DNA of 33,420 nucleotides. Source: Nitrospinaceae bacterium (lineage in GTDB: Bacteria > UBA8248). Shown one piece after another: positions 24,932-32,743 of this stretch. The position numbers were made by a program, and so were the translations under genes. The stretch is from NCBI GenBank assembly GCA_018669005.1, contig JABJAL010000027.1, positions 1 through 33,420 on the forward strand, in the 5' to 3' direction. The notes beneath the pieces were generated by a model that saw only the letters and a list, made by a program, of their open reading frames with translations, was not told the DNA's origin and did no database searches. Within the stretch, counting starts at the first letter, position 1, and each line of letters opens with the position of its first letter.

Positions 24932-26155
24932 ATGGCAATAAAGAAACTACGTACTGAGCGAGATAATCAACAGTGGATGCTGGACTTGGCACTAAACATG
25001 CGCGGTCGCGTACAGAATTTTGAGCGTGATTTTTCTGAGGTTCCGAACGGAAAGCGTGCGCATAACTATCAAATGCTCCCGAAAATGTGTCGCGAGGCAG
25101 CCGAGGTTCATGAAAGGCTGGCTAAAAGAGCACAGGCTGAAGGTTTTAATATTACAGCGACAGAGCACTATGATCATGCAATTGAGTCATACCGAATGGC
25201 GCAGCACCCTATATTTTATGATGACAACCCGGTAAAAATTTATCTTTGCAATAAACTTAACGAGATGGTGGATCGCCGATCGGAGTGCGCCCCATATCCT
25301 ATCGAGCGCGTTCAGGTGCCCTTTGATGATGGCAAATCGATTTCTTGTCTATTGCACTTATTGCCCGATAGAAGAAAGGCGCCTTGTATTATTTATGTGC
25401 CAGGAATGGACCAGACAAAAGAGGTATTTCCCTTTGCGCGGCATAACGTTGCTGCCGAAAGGGGGTTTCATGTAATTGCCATGGATGGCCCTGGCCAGGG
25501 GGACTCAAACATTCAGAAAATAAGAGCGGTGGGTGATAATTATGAGCGCGCCGGAGCGGCGGTCATCGAATACCTCCTGGGCAGAGAGGAAGTCGACACT
25601 TCGAAAATTGCTATTTATGGCATTAGCATGGGGAGTTTCTGGTCACTTCGACTCGCGAGCTATGACCACCGGATTGCTGCTGTGGCGAGTGCTGTGGCCT
25701 GTTTTAATCCGAACAATACAATTTTCACCCAGTCCTCGCCCCGTTTCAAACAGATATTCATGTATATGGCTGGCATGGATGACGAGGATGAGTTTGATGA
25801 AATGGCAAGAACCATGACGGTGAAAGGTTACATGGACAAAGTACAGTGCCCAACACTGCTCGCCACGGGTGAGTTCGATCCGTTATGCCCTCTCGAAGAT
25901 GCTATTGAAGTTTATCAGGATCTTACCTGCCAAAAAGAAATGTGGGTTTTCGAGAATCAGTTTCACCCGCTAGTGGACTTGAAAAACTTGGGCGGGCTCA
26001 ACCAACATCAGTATATCCTTGATTGGCTCCACCGCGTCCTGTTTGAGGATAAGGTGAATGATAATCGTGTGGCGTATATAAAGGAAAATGGTGAAGGGCC
26101 CTTCAGTAACTGTGAGTGGACACCACCCGTAGAACCTGGACAGCCGTATTTTTAA
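24932..26155 (+). CDS. Alpha/beta hydrolase, FrsA / pseudooxynicotine-hydrolase-like
   Basis: A 407-residue hydrolase. A helical N-terminal region (about 1-125) precedes the alpha/beta core. In the core, YVPGMDQTKEVFP is the oxyanion region near 155, YGISMGSFWS near 230 holds the nucleophile Ser, GEFDPLCP near 315 the acid and FENQFHPL near 345 the His. The N-terminal cap plus core resembles FrsA-like esterases and the 2,6-dihydroxypseudooxynicotine hydrolase group, which cut C-C or ester bonds; the substrate cannot be assigned. ATG 24932 has GGGAGG 6 bases upstream. A strong intrinsic terminator follows the stop, so the transcript ends here. Confidence 0.9.
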   Translation: MAIKKLRTERDNQQWMLDLALNMRGRVQNFERDFSEVPNGKRAHNYQMLPKMCREAAEVHERLAKRAQAEGFNITATEHYDHAIESYRMAQHPIFYDDNPVKIYLCNKLNEMVDRRSECAPYPIERVQVPFDDGKSISCLLHLLPDRRKAPCIIYVPGMDQTKEVFPFARHNVAAERGFHVIAMDGPGQGDSNIQKIRAVGDNYERAGAAVIEYLLGREEVDTSKIAIYGISMGSFWSLRLASYDHRIAAVASAVACFNPNNTIFTQSSPRFKQIFMYMAGMDDEDEFDEMARTMTVKGYMDKVQCPTLLATGEFDPLCPLEDAIEVYQDLTCQKEMWVFENQFHPLVDLKNLGGLNQHQYILDWLHRVLFEDKVNDNRVAYIKENGEGPFSNCEWTPPVEPGQPYF

Positions 26156-26187
26156 GATAGCTAGTACATAATTTTGGTCACTTTTAT

Positions 26188-26227
26188 CCCGGACGGGTTC
26201 GCAGAATCCGTCCGGGAGTTTTTCTTT
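26188..26227 (+). terminator. Strong intrinsic terminator after the FrsA-like hydrolase
   Basis: A 13-pair stem (CCCGGACGGGTTC with GAATCCGTCCGGG, one G-T pair) around a GCA loop is followed by AGTTTTTCTTT. It ends about 2 bases before the GTG start of the DMT transporter gene at 26230, so that gene's leader is either the terminator itself or is absent. Confidence 0.9.
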
Positions 26228-26229
26228 GT

Positions 26230-27117
26230 GTGGGGAATTTCTTGGACATCGGTATCGCCATCGGGCTGGCTATAATTTCGGCTATTACATTTGGTATTTT
26301 TAGCGTCATGGCTCGTAAGGCTATGAATCTAGGAAGCGCCATCTCGGCCTCAACTGTTTCTGTGATGGTTGGTCTTCCTATAATGTTAGCTCTTTCCCTT
26401 TATTATTCGTCTTGGGGAAATCTCACCTTGGAGGGGACCTTTTGGTTTGCCTTGACGGGTTTTCTCGCACCGGGGCTTGCCCGACCCCTAATATATTTGA
26501 GCATTCGTTATGTCGGCGTGGGTCGGGCTATGCCACTGATAACGGTGACTCCGTTCATTTCGATGCTCTTAGCTGTTGCTTGGCTGACAGAGGAACCAAG
26601 TCCGGTTATCTACGGGGCGACAACTCTCGTGGTTGTGGGCTGTTTTTTGATCGCACTCAAGCCCAAAGGCGACGCGGACTGGCTACGCATTTTCCTCTTG
26701 CTGCCGATAGTTCACTCGTTGGTCATGGCTTTCGCGACCACGACGCGCAGATACTCTCTCCTGGTATTACCTGATTTCCTGATTGGAATAATCATTGCCA
26801 GTATCGCCTCGTTGCCCGCAGTTTTGTTGTTTTGGCCCTTTCTCCCTGTTGAGGAGCGTTGGCGTATTGAGGAGGGGGGGCTCAAGATGATGATCCAGAC
26901 AGGACTCTTGAATTCTTTTTCGTTTCTCATGTTTTTCGCCTCGTTTCAATATGGCCCCGTTTCGATTGTCGTTCCAATTGCTTATTCAGCACCGTTTTTC
27001 GCGCTGATTTGTACGCGCATCTGGCTTAGGGACGAGGAGATACTTACTTGGCAAAAATGCGTTGGGGCAGCTACTTTGTTTGTTGGGGTGGTCCTGATAG
27101 TGATTAACGCTTCCTGA
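26230..27117 (+). CDS. EamA-family (DMT superfamily) transporter
   Basis: A permease of about 295 residues with ten helices in two EamA repeats. It starts with a helix IGIAIGLAIISAITFGIFSV. Repeat one ends near 140 (LVVVGCFLIALKPKGDADWL) and repeat two ends near 290. It exports or imports a small metabolite. The frame can start at GTG 26230 or TTG 26242. A GGGG run lies close to both, but neither has a good ribosome site because the terminator fills the leader. Translation would require read-through or a start inside the tail. It is not closely similar to the DMT gene at 16941. Confidence 0.85.
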   Translation: MGNFLDIGIAIGLAIISAITFGIFSVMARKAMNLGSAISASTVSVMVGLPIMLALSLYYSSWGNLTLEGTFWFALTGFLAPGLARPLIYLSIRYVGVGRAMPLITVTPFISMLLAVAWLTEEPSPVIYGATTLVVVGCFLIALKPKGDADWLRIFLLLPIVHSLVMAFATTTRRYSLLVLPDFLIGIIIASIASLPAVLLFWPFLPVEERWRIEEGGLKMMIQTGLLNSFSFLMFFASFQYGPVSIVVPIAYSAPFFALICTRIWLRDEEILTWQKCVGAATLFVGVVLIVINAS

Positions 27118-27214
27118 ACTCCTCCGCTCACCTGTTAAATTTTAGTTTTAATCCCCTCCAATCAGTGTGAAAATAAAAGAAGGTGAATTTTCCGTAGCGT
27201 TATGGAGATGTGAT

Positions 27215-28033
27215 TTGTCCCCCAAACAACCATCGATATCAAAAGAGAAGGCGTTGACGTTGCTGGGCGTATCACCTGCAGCTGGTCCAATGGAAATTCA
27301 TCGGGCCTATCGTCGGCTCGCGTTTGAATCGCACCCGGATAGACACGGCGGCCAGATCGAAATGGAGGTAAAATTCAAGGAAATATCTGAGGCCTATAAA
27401 ATATTAGTTGCTTCCTTCTCTGGGGAGGAGGGAGCAGATTTTTCAGAAATCCCTGAGCGGGGCCGTGATATTCAACACGACATACAGGTGGATTTTCTTG
27501 ATGCTGCCGCAGGCGGAGAAATGAATGTTGAAATAACACGTCCGTATTCTTGTCTGGAATGTGAAGAGATGGAAAATGGCGAGAATAAACCGGTTTGTGC
27601 CTCATGTGGTGGAATCGGGGAAGTCTTTAAGAAAGTGAACGTAGAATTCCTTATCCCGTCGGGAATCGAAGCAGGGGAGACGGTGCAGGTGCCTGGAGAG
27701 GGAGCCTCTGGGAGGGCTGGTGGCAGATCTGGGGATTTGTTTTTGAAGGTTTTCCCGGCACGGCACCCCGCGCTGGAGCGACGGGGGCTCAATGTTCATA
27801 GCGAAGTGCGCGTTCCCGCCTTCCGCCTAATTAATGGCGGAACTGTGCGTGTTTTCACCGTACAGGGTGGCGCCCATGTGGAGATATCGCCCAAAACGAC
27901 CCCTGGCCGAACATTTCGACTCAAAGGATGGGGGATCAGGCGCATCGAAGGTGGTCGGTCGATTACGGGGGATCACCTTGTTCGGATCCTGAAGATGCCG
28001 GATAAACCTCCTCCTCCGCCGAAGCGTCGTTGA
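27215..28033 (+). CDS. DnaJ-like J-domain protein with a minimal zinc motif
   Basis: An Hsp40-type co-chaperone. Its J domain (about 8-70) carries the HPD motif in ESHPDRHGG, which stimulates DnaK ATPase. After a linker comes the DnaJ C-terminal substrate domain (IQVDFLDAAAGGEMNVEITR onward to the Pro-rich end). The usual four CxxCxGxG repeats of DnaJ are reduced to CLEC and, 12 residues later, CASCGG, so at most one zinc can be held. I chose TTG 27215 because GGAG is 7 bases upstream; the GTG at 27167 adds 16 residues and has no ribosome site. The 3' end overlaps the convergent epimerase by 61 bases. Confidence 0.82.
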   Translation: MSPKQPSISKEKALTLLGVSPAAGPMEIHRAYRRLAFESHPDRHGGQIEMEVKFKEISEAYKILVASFSGEEGADFSEIPERGRDIQHDIQVDFLDAAAGGEMNVEITRPYSCLECEEMENGENKPVCASCGGIGEVFKKVNVEFLIPSGIEAGETVQVPGEGASGRAGGRSGDLFLKVFPARHPALERRGLNVHSEVRVPAFRLINGGTVRVFTVQGGAHVEISPKTTPGRTFRLKGWGIRRIEGGRSITGDHLVRILKMPDKPPPPPKRR

Positions 28034-28434
28034 ACTTGCTCTTTTTCTACCAACTCAGAGAGCGTGCCCATCGTGCTTCCTGGCTTGATGAACGCGATGA
28101 TGTGTCCCATGAAACCGGGGCGCGGTACCTCATCGATAAGTTCTAGCCCATCAGATTTTAGACGCGCCATCTCAGCTTTGATATCGTCCACCTCGTAGGC
28201 GACATGGTGAAGGCCTTCACCCCGTTCAGCGATGAAATTCGATACTTTGGATTCGCCCTTGATGGGCGATATGGGTTCGATTAGGTCACCTCCCAAGTCG
28301 AGCATGGCGAGATCGACGTTGCCGTCTTTTGAAGGCTCACGCCCGAGGAGCTTAGCTCCCATGCTTTCGTATAGAGCGATAGTGGCGTCCATATCTTTCA
28401 CTGCGATTCCAATGTGGTGCACTTTGTTGAACAT
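27973..28434 (-). CDS. Methylmalonyl-CoA epimerase-like VOC protein
   Basis: A 153-residue VOC protein. It converts (S)- to (R)-methylmalonyl-CoA in propionyl-CoA breakdown if the name holds. The signature is clear: HHIGIAVKDMDATIALYESMG at the start, GDLIEPISPI, NFIAERGEGLHHVAYEVDDI near 66-85, DEVPRPG near 105 and IAFIKPGSTMGTLSELVE at the end. His of HHIG and HHVA and the terminal Glu are metal ligands. Family members stop soon after this; here a Gly-rich tail of about 20 residues follows and overlaps the DnaJ-like gene. ATG 28434 has GGAG 6 bases upstream. No mutase gene is visible. Confidence 0.88.
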   Translation of the reverse strand: MFNKVHHIGIAVKDMDATIALYESMGAKLLGREPSKDGNVDLAMLDLGGDLIEPISPIKGESKVSNFIAERGEGLHHVAYEVDDIKAEMARLKSDGLELIDEVPRPGFMGHIIAFIKPGSTMGTLSELVEKEQVQRRFGGGGGLSGIFRIRTR

Positions 28435-28467
28435 TTGTTTCTCCGTACGTTAAAGTTAATTGAGTCA

Positions 28468-28986
28468 TCAGTCAGATTCTACCAGCCAAACGCCATCTTC
28501 TCCATCCACTTCCCGGAGGCGGACATTTACTCGCTCCGCTGATGCGGTAGGTACATTTTTTCCTACAAAATCAGGTCGAAAAGGAAGTTCCCGGTGCCCT
28601 CTGTCAATTAGCACCGCGAGCCATACCCGGCGAGGGCGACCGAGTTCGGTGAGCGCATCGAGAGCGGCTCGAACCGTTCGGCCCGTATAGAATACGTCAT
28701 CCACCAAGATAATCTGCCGCTCTCCAAGATCGAATGGAATATCGGTGGGGCCGAGTATTTTTTGATCTCCAAGATTATTCACATCGTCCCGGTGCACCCC
28801 GATGTCGAGAGTGCCCACGGGAGGGGCAATCTGTTCCATCTCGGAAAGCATCGCTGCCAAGCGTCTTGCCAGAGGTTCCCCACGGGTGAGTATCCCGATT
28901 ACAGCAAGATGAGGGTCTCCCGCACATTTTTCGATAATCTCGGAGGCCATCCGGCGAAGGGCGAGTTCGAGATCTCGCTCCTTCAT
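28468..28986 (-). CDS. pyrR: PyrR: pyrimidine regulator / uracil phosphoribosyltransferase
   Basis: A protein of about 172 residues that binds UMP-loaded pyr leader RNA and can make UMP from uracil and PRPP. The PRPP-binding loop ILVDDVFYTGRTVRAALD is at about 95-110, and GILTRGEPLARRL near 32-44 is the PyrR flexible-loop region. The ATG at 28986 gives the usual family length. A longer frame to 29040 exists. The ribosome site is weak (GGAA). A small hairpin (GATAAG with CTTATC, 29020-29038) lies in the leader. It follows the tRNA nucleotidyltransferase gene; no pyrimidine biosynthesis gene is in the window. Confidence 0.9.
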   Translation of the reverse strand: MKERDLELALRRMASEIIEKCAGDPHLAVIGILTRGEPLARRLAAMLSEMEQIAPPVGTLDIGVHRDDVNNLGDQKILGPTDIPFDLGERQIILVDDVFYTGRTVRAALDALTELGRPRRVWLAVLIDRGHRELPFRPDFVGKNVPTASAERVNVRLREVDGEDGVWLVESD

Positions 28987-29117
28987 TAACACATGGTTTC
29001 CGTTTTTCTCTGAATTAGCGATAAGTAGCCCCCTTATCACAACAAGTGTGGAAAGTATGCTCCAAATTGAAAACTTATGGTTACAGATTGCCCTTAATAA
29101 GTCTTTAGGGGAAGTCC

Positions 29118-30467
29118 TCAGTTGTCATTGGGACGCTTTGATTTTCTGGTGCGCAGGTTGCCGAATTTCTTGATGACAAATACTTCAGCTTCTGCATACG
29201 TCAGGGCCCGTCCCTCAAGTTGTTCATTTTCAAGAGAGGTTAGGATATTTTGAAATAAGGGACCCGGCTCAAAACCCATCTCGGTGAGATCGTTGCCGTC
29301 AATTGTTCGCCTCGGGTGAAGAATATTGTCTCCGGTGAGAGCCAACTGCTCCAAGCAAAATCCATAGGTCTCTAAATTTCCATGACCTGCCAATTGATCA
29401 ATGCGGTGTAGTTCAATCAGTTCAGAAAAAAATGGCTCCCTTAAAAAACGCTTTAAAGTACTCTCGCGCATATTTTTCACTTCGCGGAATTTCATGTGGT
29501 TTTTTACAATGTTTGAAATCCAGCTTTTTTCATGGCCGGACATATTCAGTCTTTCGCAGATTTGTTCTGAGATCTGTGCCCCTACAGTGTCATGATTATT
29601 GAATCGAATGCGGTCGGCTTGCGAAAAAGTATCTGGTTTCCCCACATCATGTAGGAGTACGGCCCAGGCAAAGATCGAACTCGGTGACTCGAGCATACCT
29701 AATGCTTTTATTGTATGGGCCCACACATCGCCTTCGGGATGGAACTCGGGTGGCTGGGCCACGCCGGTCATTCGAGCCACCTCGGGTAGTACTTTTGTGA
29801 GAATCCCGGTCTCTCGCATTAGTCCGAACGCGATATCTGCTCTGCCGCTGGTAAGCATCGATGTGAGTTCATCGCGTTTCCGCTCCGCGCTGGTCCGCTC
29901 AATGAGTGGAGCGAGACGCTGGATAGCTGAATAGGTTCCAGTCTCTATGCCGTATTCAAAACGCGCGGCGAATCGCAAAGCGCGAAGCATTCGCAGATGG
30001 TCTTCCTCGAAGCGTTTGCCAGGCTCGCCGATGGCGCGGATGAGTTCCTTATGGATGTCTTCTTGACCACCTACATAATCTAGTAGTTGATCTTTGATCG
30101 GGTCAAAAAACATGCCGTTTATTGTGATGTCTCGACGCATGGCGTCCTGTTTCTCATTAGCGGGTTCCACCGAACTGGGATGCCGACCGTCAAAATAGGG
30201 TCCCTCGGCGCGGAACTGGGCGACTTCATAATTGCCATCATTGAGAATGACGCTGACCACGCCGAATCGAGCGCCAATTACGAGTGTCTTATCGAAAAGA
30301 CTCGTAATCTCTTCAGGCATGGCATCGGTTGCGATATCCCAGTCGGTAGGTCTCAGGCCCAGGAGGTAATCGCGTACGCATCCTCCAACGAAAAGCGCGC
30401 GGTGGCCGCCATCGGTCAGTTTCTTGATTATGTGGAGGGCTCCCTCCGGGGGAGTAATCTCCGTCAT
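29118..30467 (-). CDS. CCA tRNA nucleotidyltransferase / poly(A) polymerase family
   Basis: A class II nucleotidyltransferase of 449 residues. The head has VGGCVRDYLLG and DWDIATDAMPEE (catalytic DxD), then RRDITINGMFFDP and EEDHLRMLRALRFAARFEY. The neck has ERTSAERKRDEL. An HD metal-dependent phosphohydrolase segment (WAVLLHDVGKP) lies at about 245, as in CCA enzymes with 2',3'-cyclic phosphodiesterase activity. Sequence alone does not separate CCA-adding from poly(A) activity. I chose ATG 30467 because GGAG lies 8 bases upstream; the frame extends further to 30575 without a site. It leads the minus-strand trio with PyrR and the epimerase. Confidence 0.92.
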   Translation of the reverse strand: MTEITPPEGALHIIKKLTDGGHRALFVGGCVRDYLLGLRPTDWDIATDAMPEEITSLFDKTLVIGARFGVVSVILNDGNYEVAQFRAEGPYFDGRHPSSVEPANEKQDAMRRDITINGMFFDPIKDQLLDYVGGQEDIHKELIRAIGEPGKRFEEDHLRMLRALRFAARFEYGIETGTYSAIQRLAPLIERTSAERKRDELTSMLTSGRADIAFGLMRETGILTKVLPEVARMTGVAQPPEFHPEGDVWAHTIKALGMLESPSSIFAWAVLLHDVGKPDTFSQADRIRFNNHDTVGAQISEQICERLNMSGHEKSWISNIVKNHMKFREVKNMRESTLKRFLREPFFSELIELHRIDQLAGHGNLETYGFCLEQLALTGDNILHPRRTIDGNDLTEMGFEPGPLFQNILTSLENEQLEGRALTYAEAEVFVIKKFGNLRTRKSKRPNDN

Positions 30468-30638
30468 GGTTCGTTCTCCAGCGAAATGCTTGAATCTATG
30501 GAATATTTTCCACACACAGGGAACGATAGCGGAAACTGAGGAATCCATCGAGGACCAGCGAATTGGCTGTGTCATTTAGCTTCTTGCTTGATGGAGGGTT
30601 TGTCATTCTGCTAGCTTGGCTCCACTGGGGGGAATTCG

Positions 30639-31703
30639 TTGCGCGGTCGATATCTTTCAATGATTTTCATTCTTCTTGTGCTCCAGTTTCCGGGGGCGGC
30701 CTACTCTGTTCCTCAAGATACCGACCTGAATTCGACTATCCAAAAAGGAATTAAGGCCACAGCCGCTGGCCACTACGACAAGGCACTGATGATATTCGAT
30801 GGTGTGGTGAGGAATGCGCCGGGTAACCCCAAAGGCTATTTTTTTCTGGCATCAGTTTACAATATATTATCTGGGTATTTCGACGACCTGACATTCCGGG
30901 ACGGCTTCGATGATAATGCCTCAAAGGCACTTGCTATTTCGGAGGCTCGCATCAAGGCGGACCTAAATGATGCAGAAGCCTTTCTCATTGCTGGACTTAC
31001 GATGGGGATGCTTGGCATGGATGCCGCCCGGCGCCAGAGCTTTGTTCGCGCCTTTTTACGAAGCCGAAAGACAAAAAGATATCTTGAGCGTGTCATCACT
31101 TTGAATCCGGATATCGGCGATGCCTATTATGGGCTAGGGGTTTATTATTTTTGGAGGGCAAGAGCAAAGTGGTTGAGACGCTTGACTCCTCTGATAGGCG
31201 ATACAGGGGAGAAGGGGTTACGATATTTGAAAAGAGCCGCCCGAAGCGGGAGGTGGCTCAGGGACCTAGCTCGGATTGAACTAGTTTACACTCAATATAC
31301 GGAAAGGAAATATGACGAGGGACGACGCTTGGCCGCAGGGCTTATCAAGGAGAACCCCAATCAGCCCCACTATCGTTTTGCTCATGCCGAGAGCTATTTT
31401 CTTCAAAAAAATTTTATGCGAGCGAAGCCACAATTTCAGGAAATAAATATGCGCTATAAAAATGCCCGGAGTCGACTTGAGGTTCTGTTTCGTAATTACG
31501 CAGAATGGCGAGTTGTCAGGTGTGACTGGCGGCTTGGAAATAAGGAGGCGGCGAGGCGAGGCGCTCTTGCGGTTGAAGCTAAACCGGACATAGGTTCTCC
31601 TCTTATGCGGCGGGTACGACATGCGGCAGCGGACCTTGTGAAACTTATCGATAACGAAGAAGATAACGAAGATAGATTTCCATCTCCCCGAAAATTCAAG
31701 TGA
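30639..31703 (+). CDS. Secreted TPR-repeat protein
   Basis: A protein of 354 residues. A Sec signal covers about residues 1-23 (hydrophobic SMIFILLVLQFPGAAY, likely cleaved after AYS). Several TPR-like helical pairs follow: GHYDKALMIFDGVVRNAPGN, AFLIAGLTMGMLGMDAARRQ, KRYLERVITLNPDIGDAYYG and a later pair near ENPNQPHYRFAHAESYF. TPRs act as protein-binding scaffolds. The start is the TTG at 30639, with GGGGGG ahead; ATG 30660 lacks a ribosome site and would shorten the signal. The mature protein would be periplasmic or outer-membrane-linked. The binding partner is unknown. It is divergent from the tRNA nucleotidyltransferase gene. Confidence 0.85.
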   Translation: MRGRYLSMIFILLVLQFPGAAYSVPQDTDLNSTIQKGIKATAAGHYDKALMIFDGVVRNAPGNPKGYFFLASVYNILSGYFDDLTFRDGFDDNASKALAISEARIKADLNDAEAFLIAGLTMGMLGMDAARRQSFVRAFLRSRKTKRYLERVITLNPDIGDAYYGLGVYYFWRARAKWLRRLTPLIGDTGEKGLRYLKRAARSGRWLRDLARIELVYTQYTERKYDEGRRLAAGLIKENPNQPHYRFAHAESYFLQKNFMRAKPQFQEINMRYKNARSRLEVLFRNYAEWRVVRCDWRLGNKEAARRGALAVEAKPDIGSPLMRRVRHAAADLVKLIDNEEDNEDRFPSPRKFK

Positions 31704-31768
31704 ATATTTTCTGTTACTTGGGTTAGGGTTTAGTTAATTCATAACCTCTTATAACAGAAGGGAAGGCC

Positions 31769-32743
31769 ATGAAAGCTGTTCGCGTTCACAAATTCGATCT
31801 TTCCGTTCCAATGCAAGAAGAAGTGGTAGATGATTTTGCGCCAGAGCCAGGCGAGCTTTTGATCAAAACGGGTGCCATGGGGATCAATCCTGTGGATGTT
31901 GCCATCCGAGCCGCCAAGCATCCTTATGCAAAGATGGTTACGCCGCCTTATATTCCTGGTGCGGAAGCCTCGGGGGAGGTTGTGGCTCTCGGTGTGGGTG
32001 TTGAAGGTTTCACTGTTGGACAGCGGGTTTATGGACGTGCCGTGGGTGGTGCATATGCGGAGCTTGTCCGCCTTCCTGCCAATACAACAGCTGAACTACC
32101 CGATGCCTACAGTTTCGAGGAGGGTGCTGGCATCACCGTTCCATTCTATACGGCGTGGAACGCTTTGGTTATCAAGGCCGAGGCAAGCGCTGGCGAGGCA
32201 GTTTTAGTTCAAGGAGGCGCTGGTGGAGTTGGCAGTGCCGCGATTCAGCTTGCCAAGCGGATGGGTTGCCGAGTAATCACCACTGTTAGCTCGCAAGAGA
32301 AGGCCGACTTTTGCACGAGTCTTGGCGCCGATGAGACAATCAATTACCGGGATGAAGATGTTGCTGAGCGCTGCATGGCTTTCACTAGTGGTCGTGGAGT
32401 AGATATCGTCGTCGAACTCGCCGCTTGCGATAATTTTGATAAGGACCTGGACGCAATATGTATTGATGGACGAATTATTGTCATTGGAACGGGTACGGGA
32501 AAGGGCCCGATGGCCGAATTTCGAGTTCCCTCGGTTATGACTAAGGATGTCCGTATCCTGGGGCTAGCCGTTATCAACCTATTCCCGAAGATGCCAGAGT
32601 TAATTCGCCGCTTTATGCCGATTTTGCGGGAGGGCGGGCTCAAGGTAAATATCGACCAATCGTTCCCGATGGAATCGGCGAACAAGGCGCATGAACTTGT
32701 CCTGAGCGGAAAGTTTCTTGGAAAGGTGGTGCTCACACCATGA
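31769..32743 (+). CDS. MDR-family NADPH:quinone oxidoreductase (paralogue 2)
   Basis: A 324-residue zinc-free MDR enzyme, starting MKAVRVHKFDLSVPM. PGAEASGEVVALGVGVEGF lies near 65 and the loop VQGGAGGVGSAAIQLAKR near 147. SLGADETINYRDEDVAERC matches the other two copies closely. It has the same length as the gene at 22487. ATG 31769 is preceded by AAGGGAAGG. Its stop overlaps the start of the next paralogue as ATGA (32740-32743), so the two are translationally coupled and probably arose by tandem duplication. The substrate is unknown. Confidence 0.92.
   Translation: MKAVRVHKFDLSVPMQEEVVDDFAPEPGELLIKTGAMGINPVDVAIRAAKHPYAKMVTPPYIPGAEASGEVVALGVGVEGFTVGQRVYGRAVGGAYAELVRLPANTTAELPDAYSFEEGAGITVPFYTAWNALVIKAEASAGEAVLVQGGAGGVGSAAIQLAKRMGCRVITTVSSQEKADFCTSLGADETINYRDEDVAERCMAFTSGRGVDIVVELAACDNFDKDLDAICIDGRIIVIGTGTGKGPMAEFRVPSVMTKDVRILGLAVINLFPKMPELIRRFMPILREGGLKVNIDQSFPMESANKAHELVLSGKFLGKVVLTP

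Noticed and set aside
30087-30110. FNR-like palindrome TTTGA-N5-TCAAA
   Set aside because: It lies within the tRNA nucleotidyltransferase coding region and has the wrong spacing for FNR, so chance is likely.
30087-30539. 150-codon plus-strand open frame opposite the tRNA nucleotidyltransferase
   Set aside because: The opposite strand encodes the conserved nucleotidyltransferase head. The plus frame has no family pattern.
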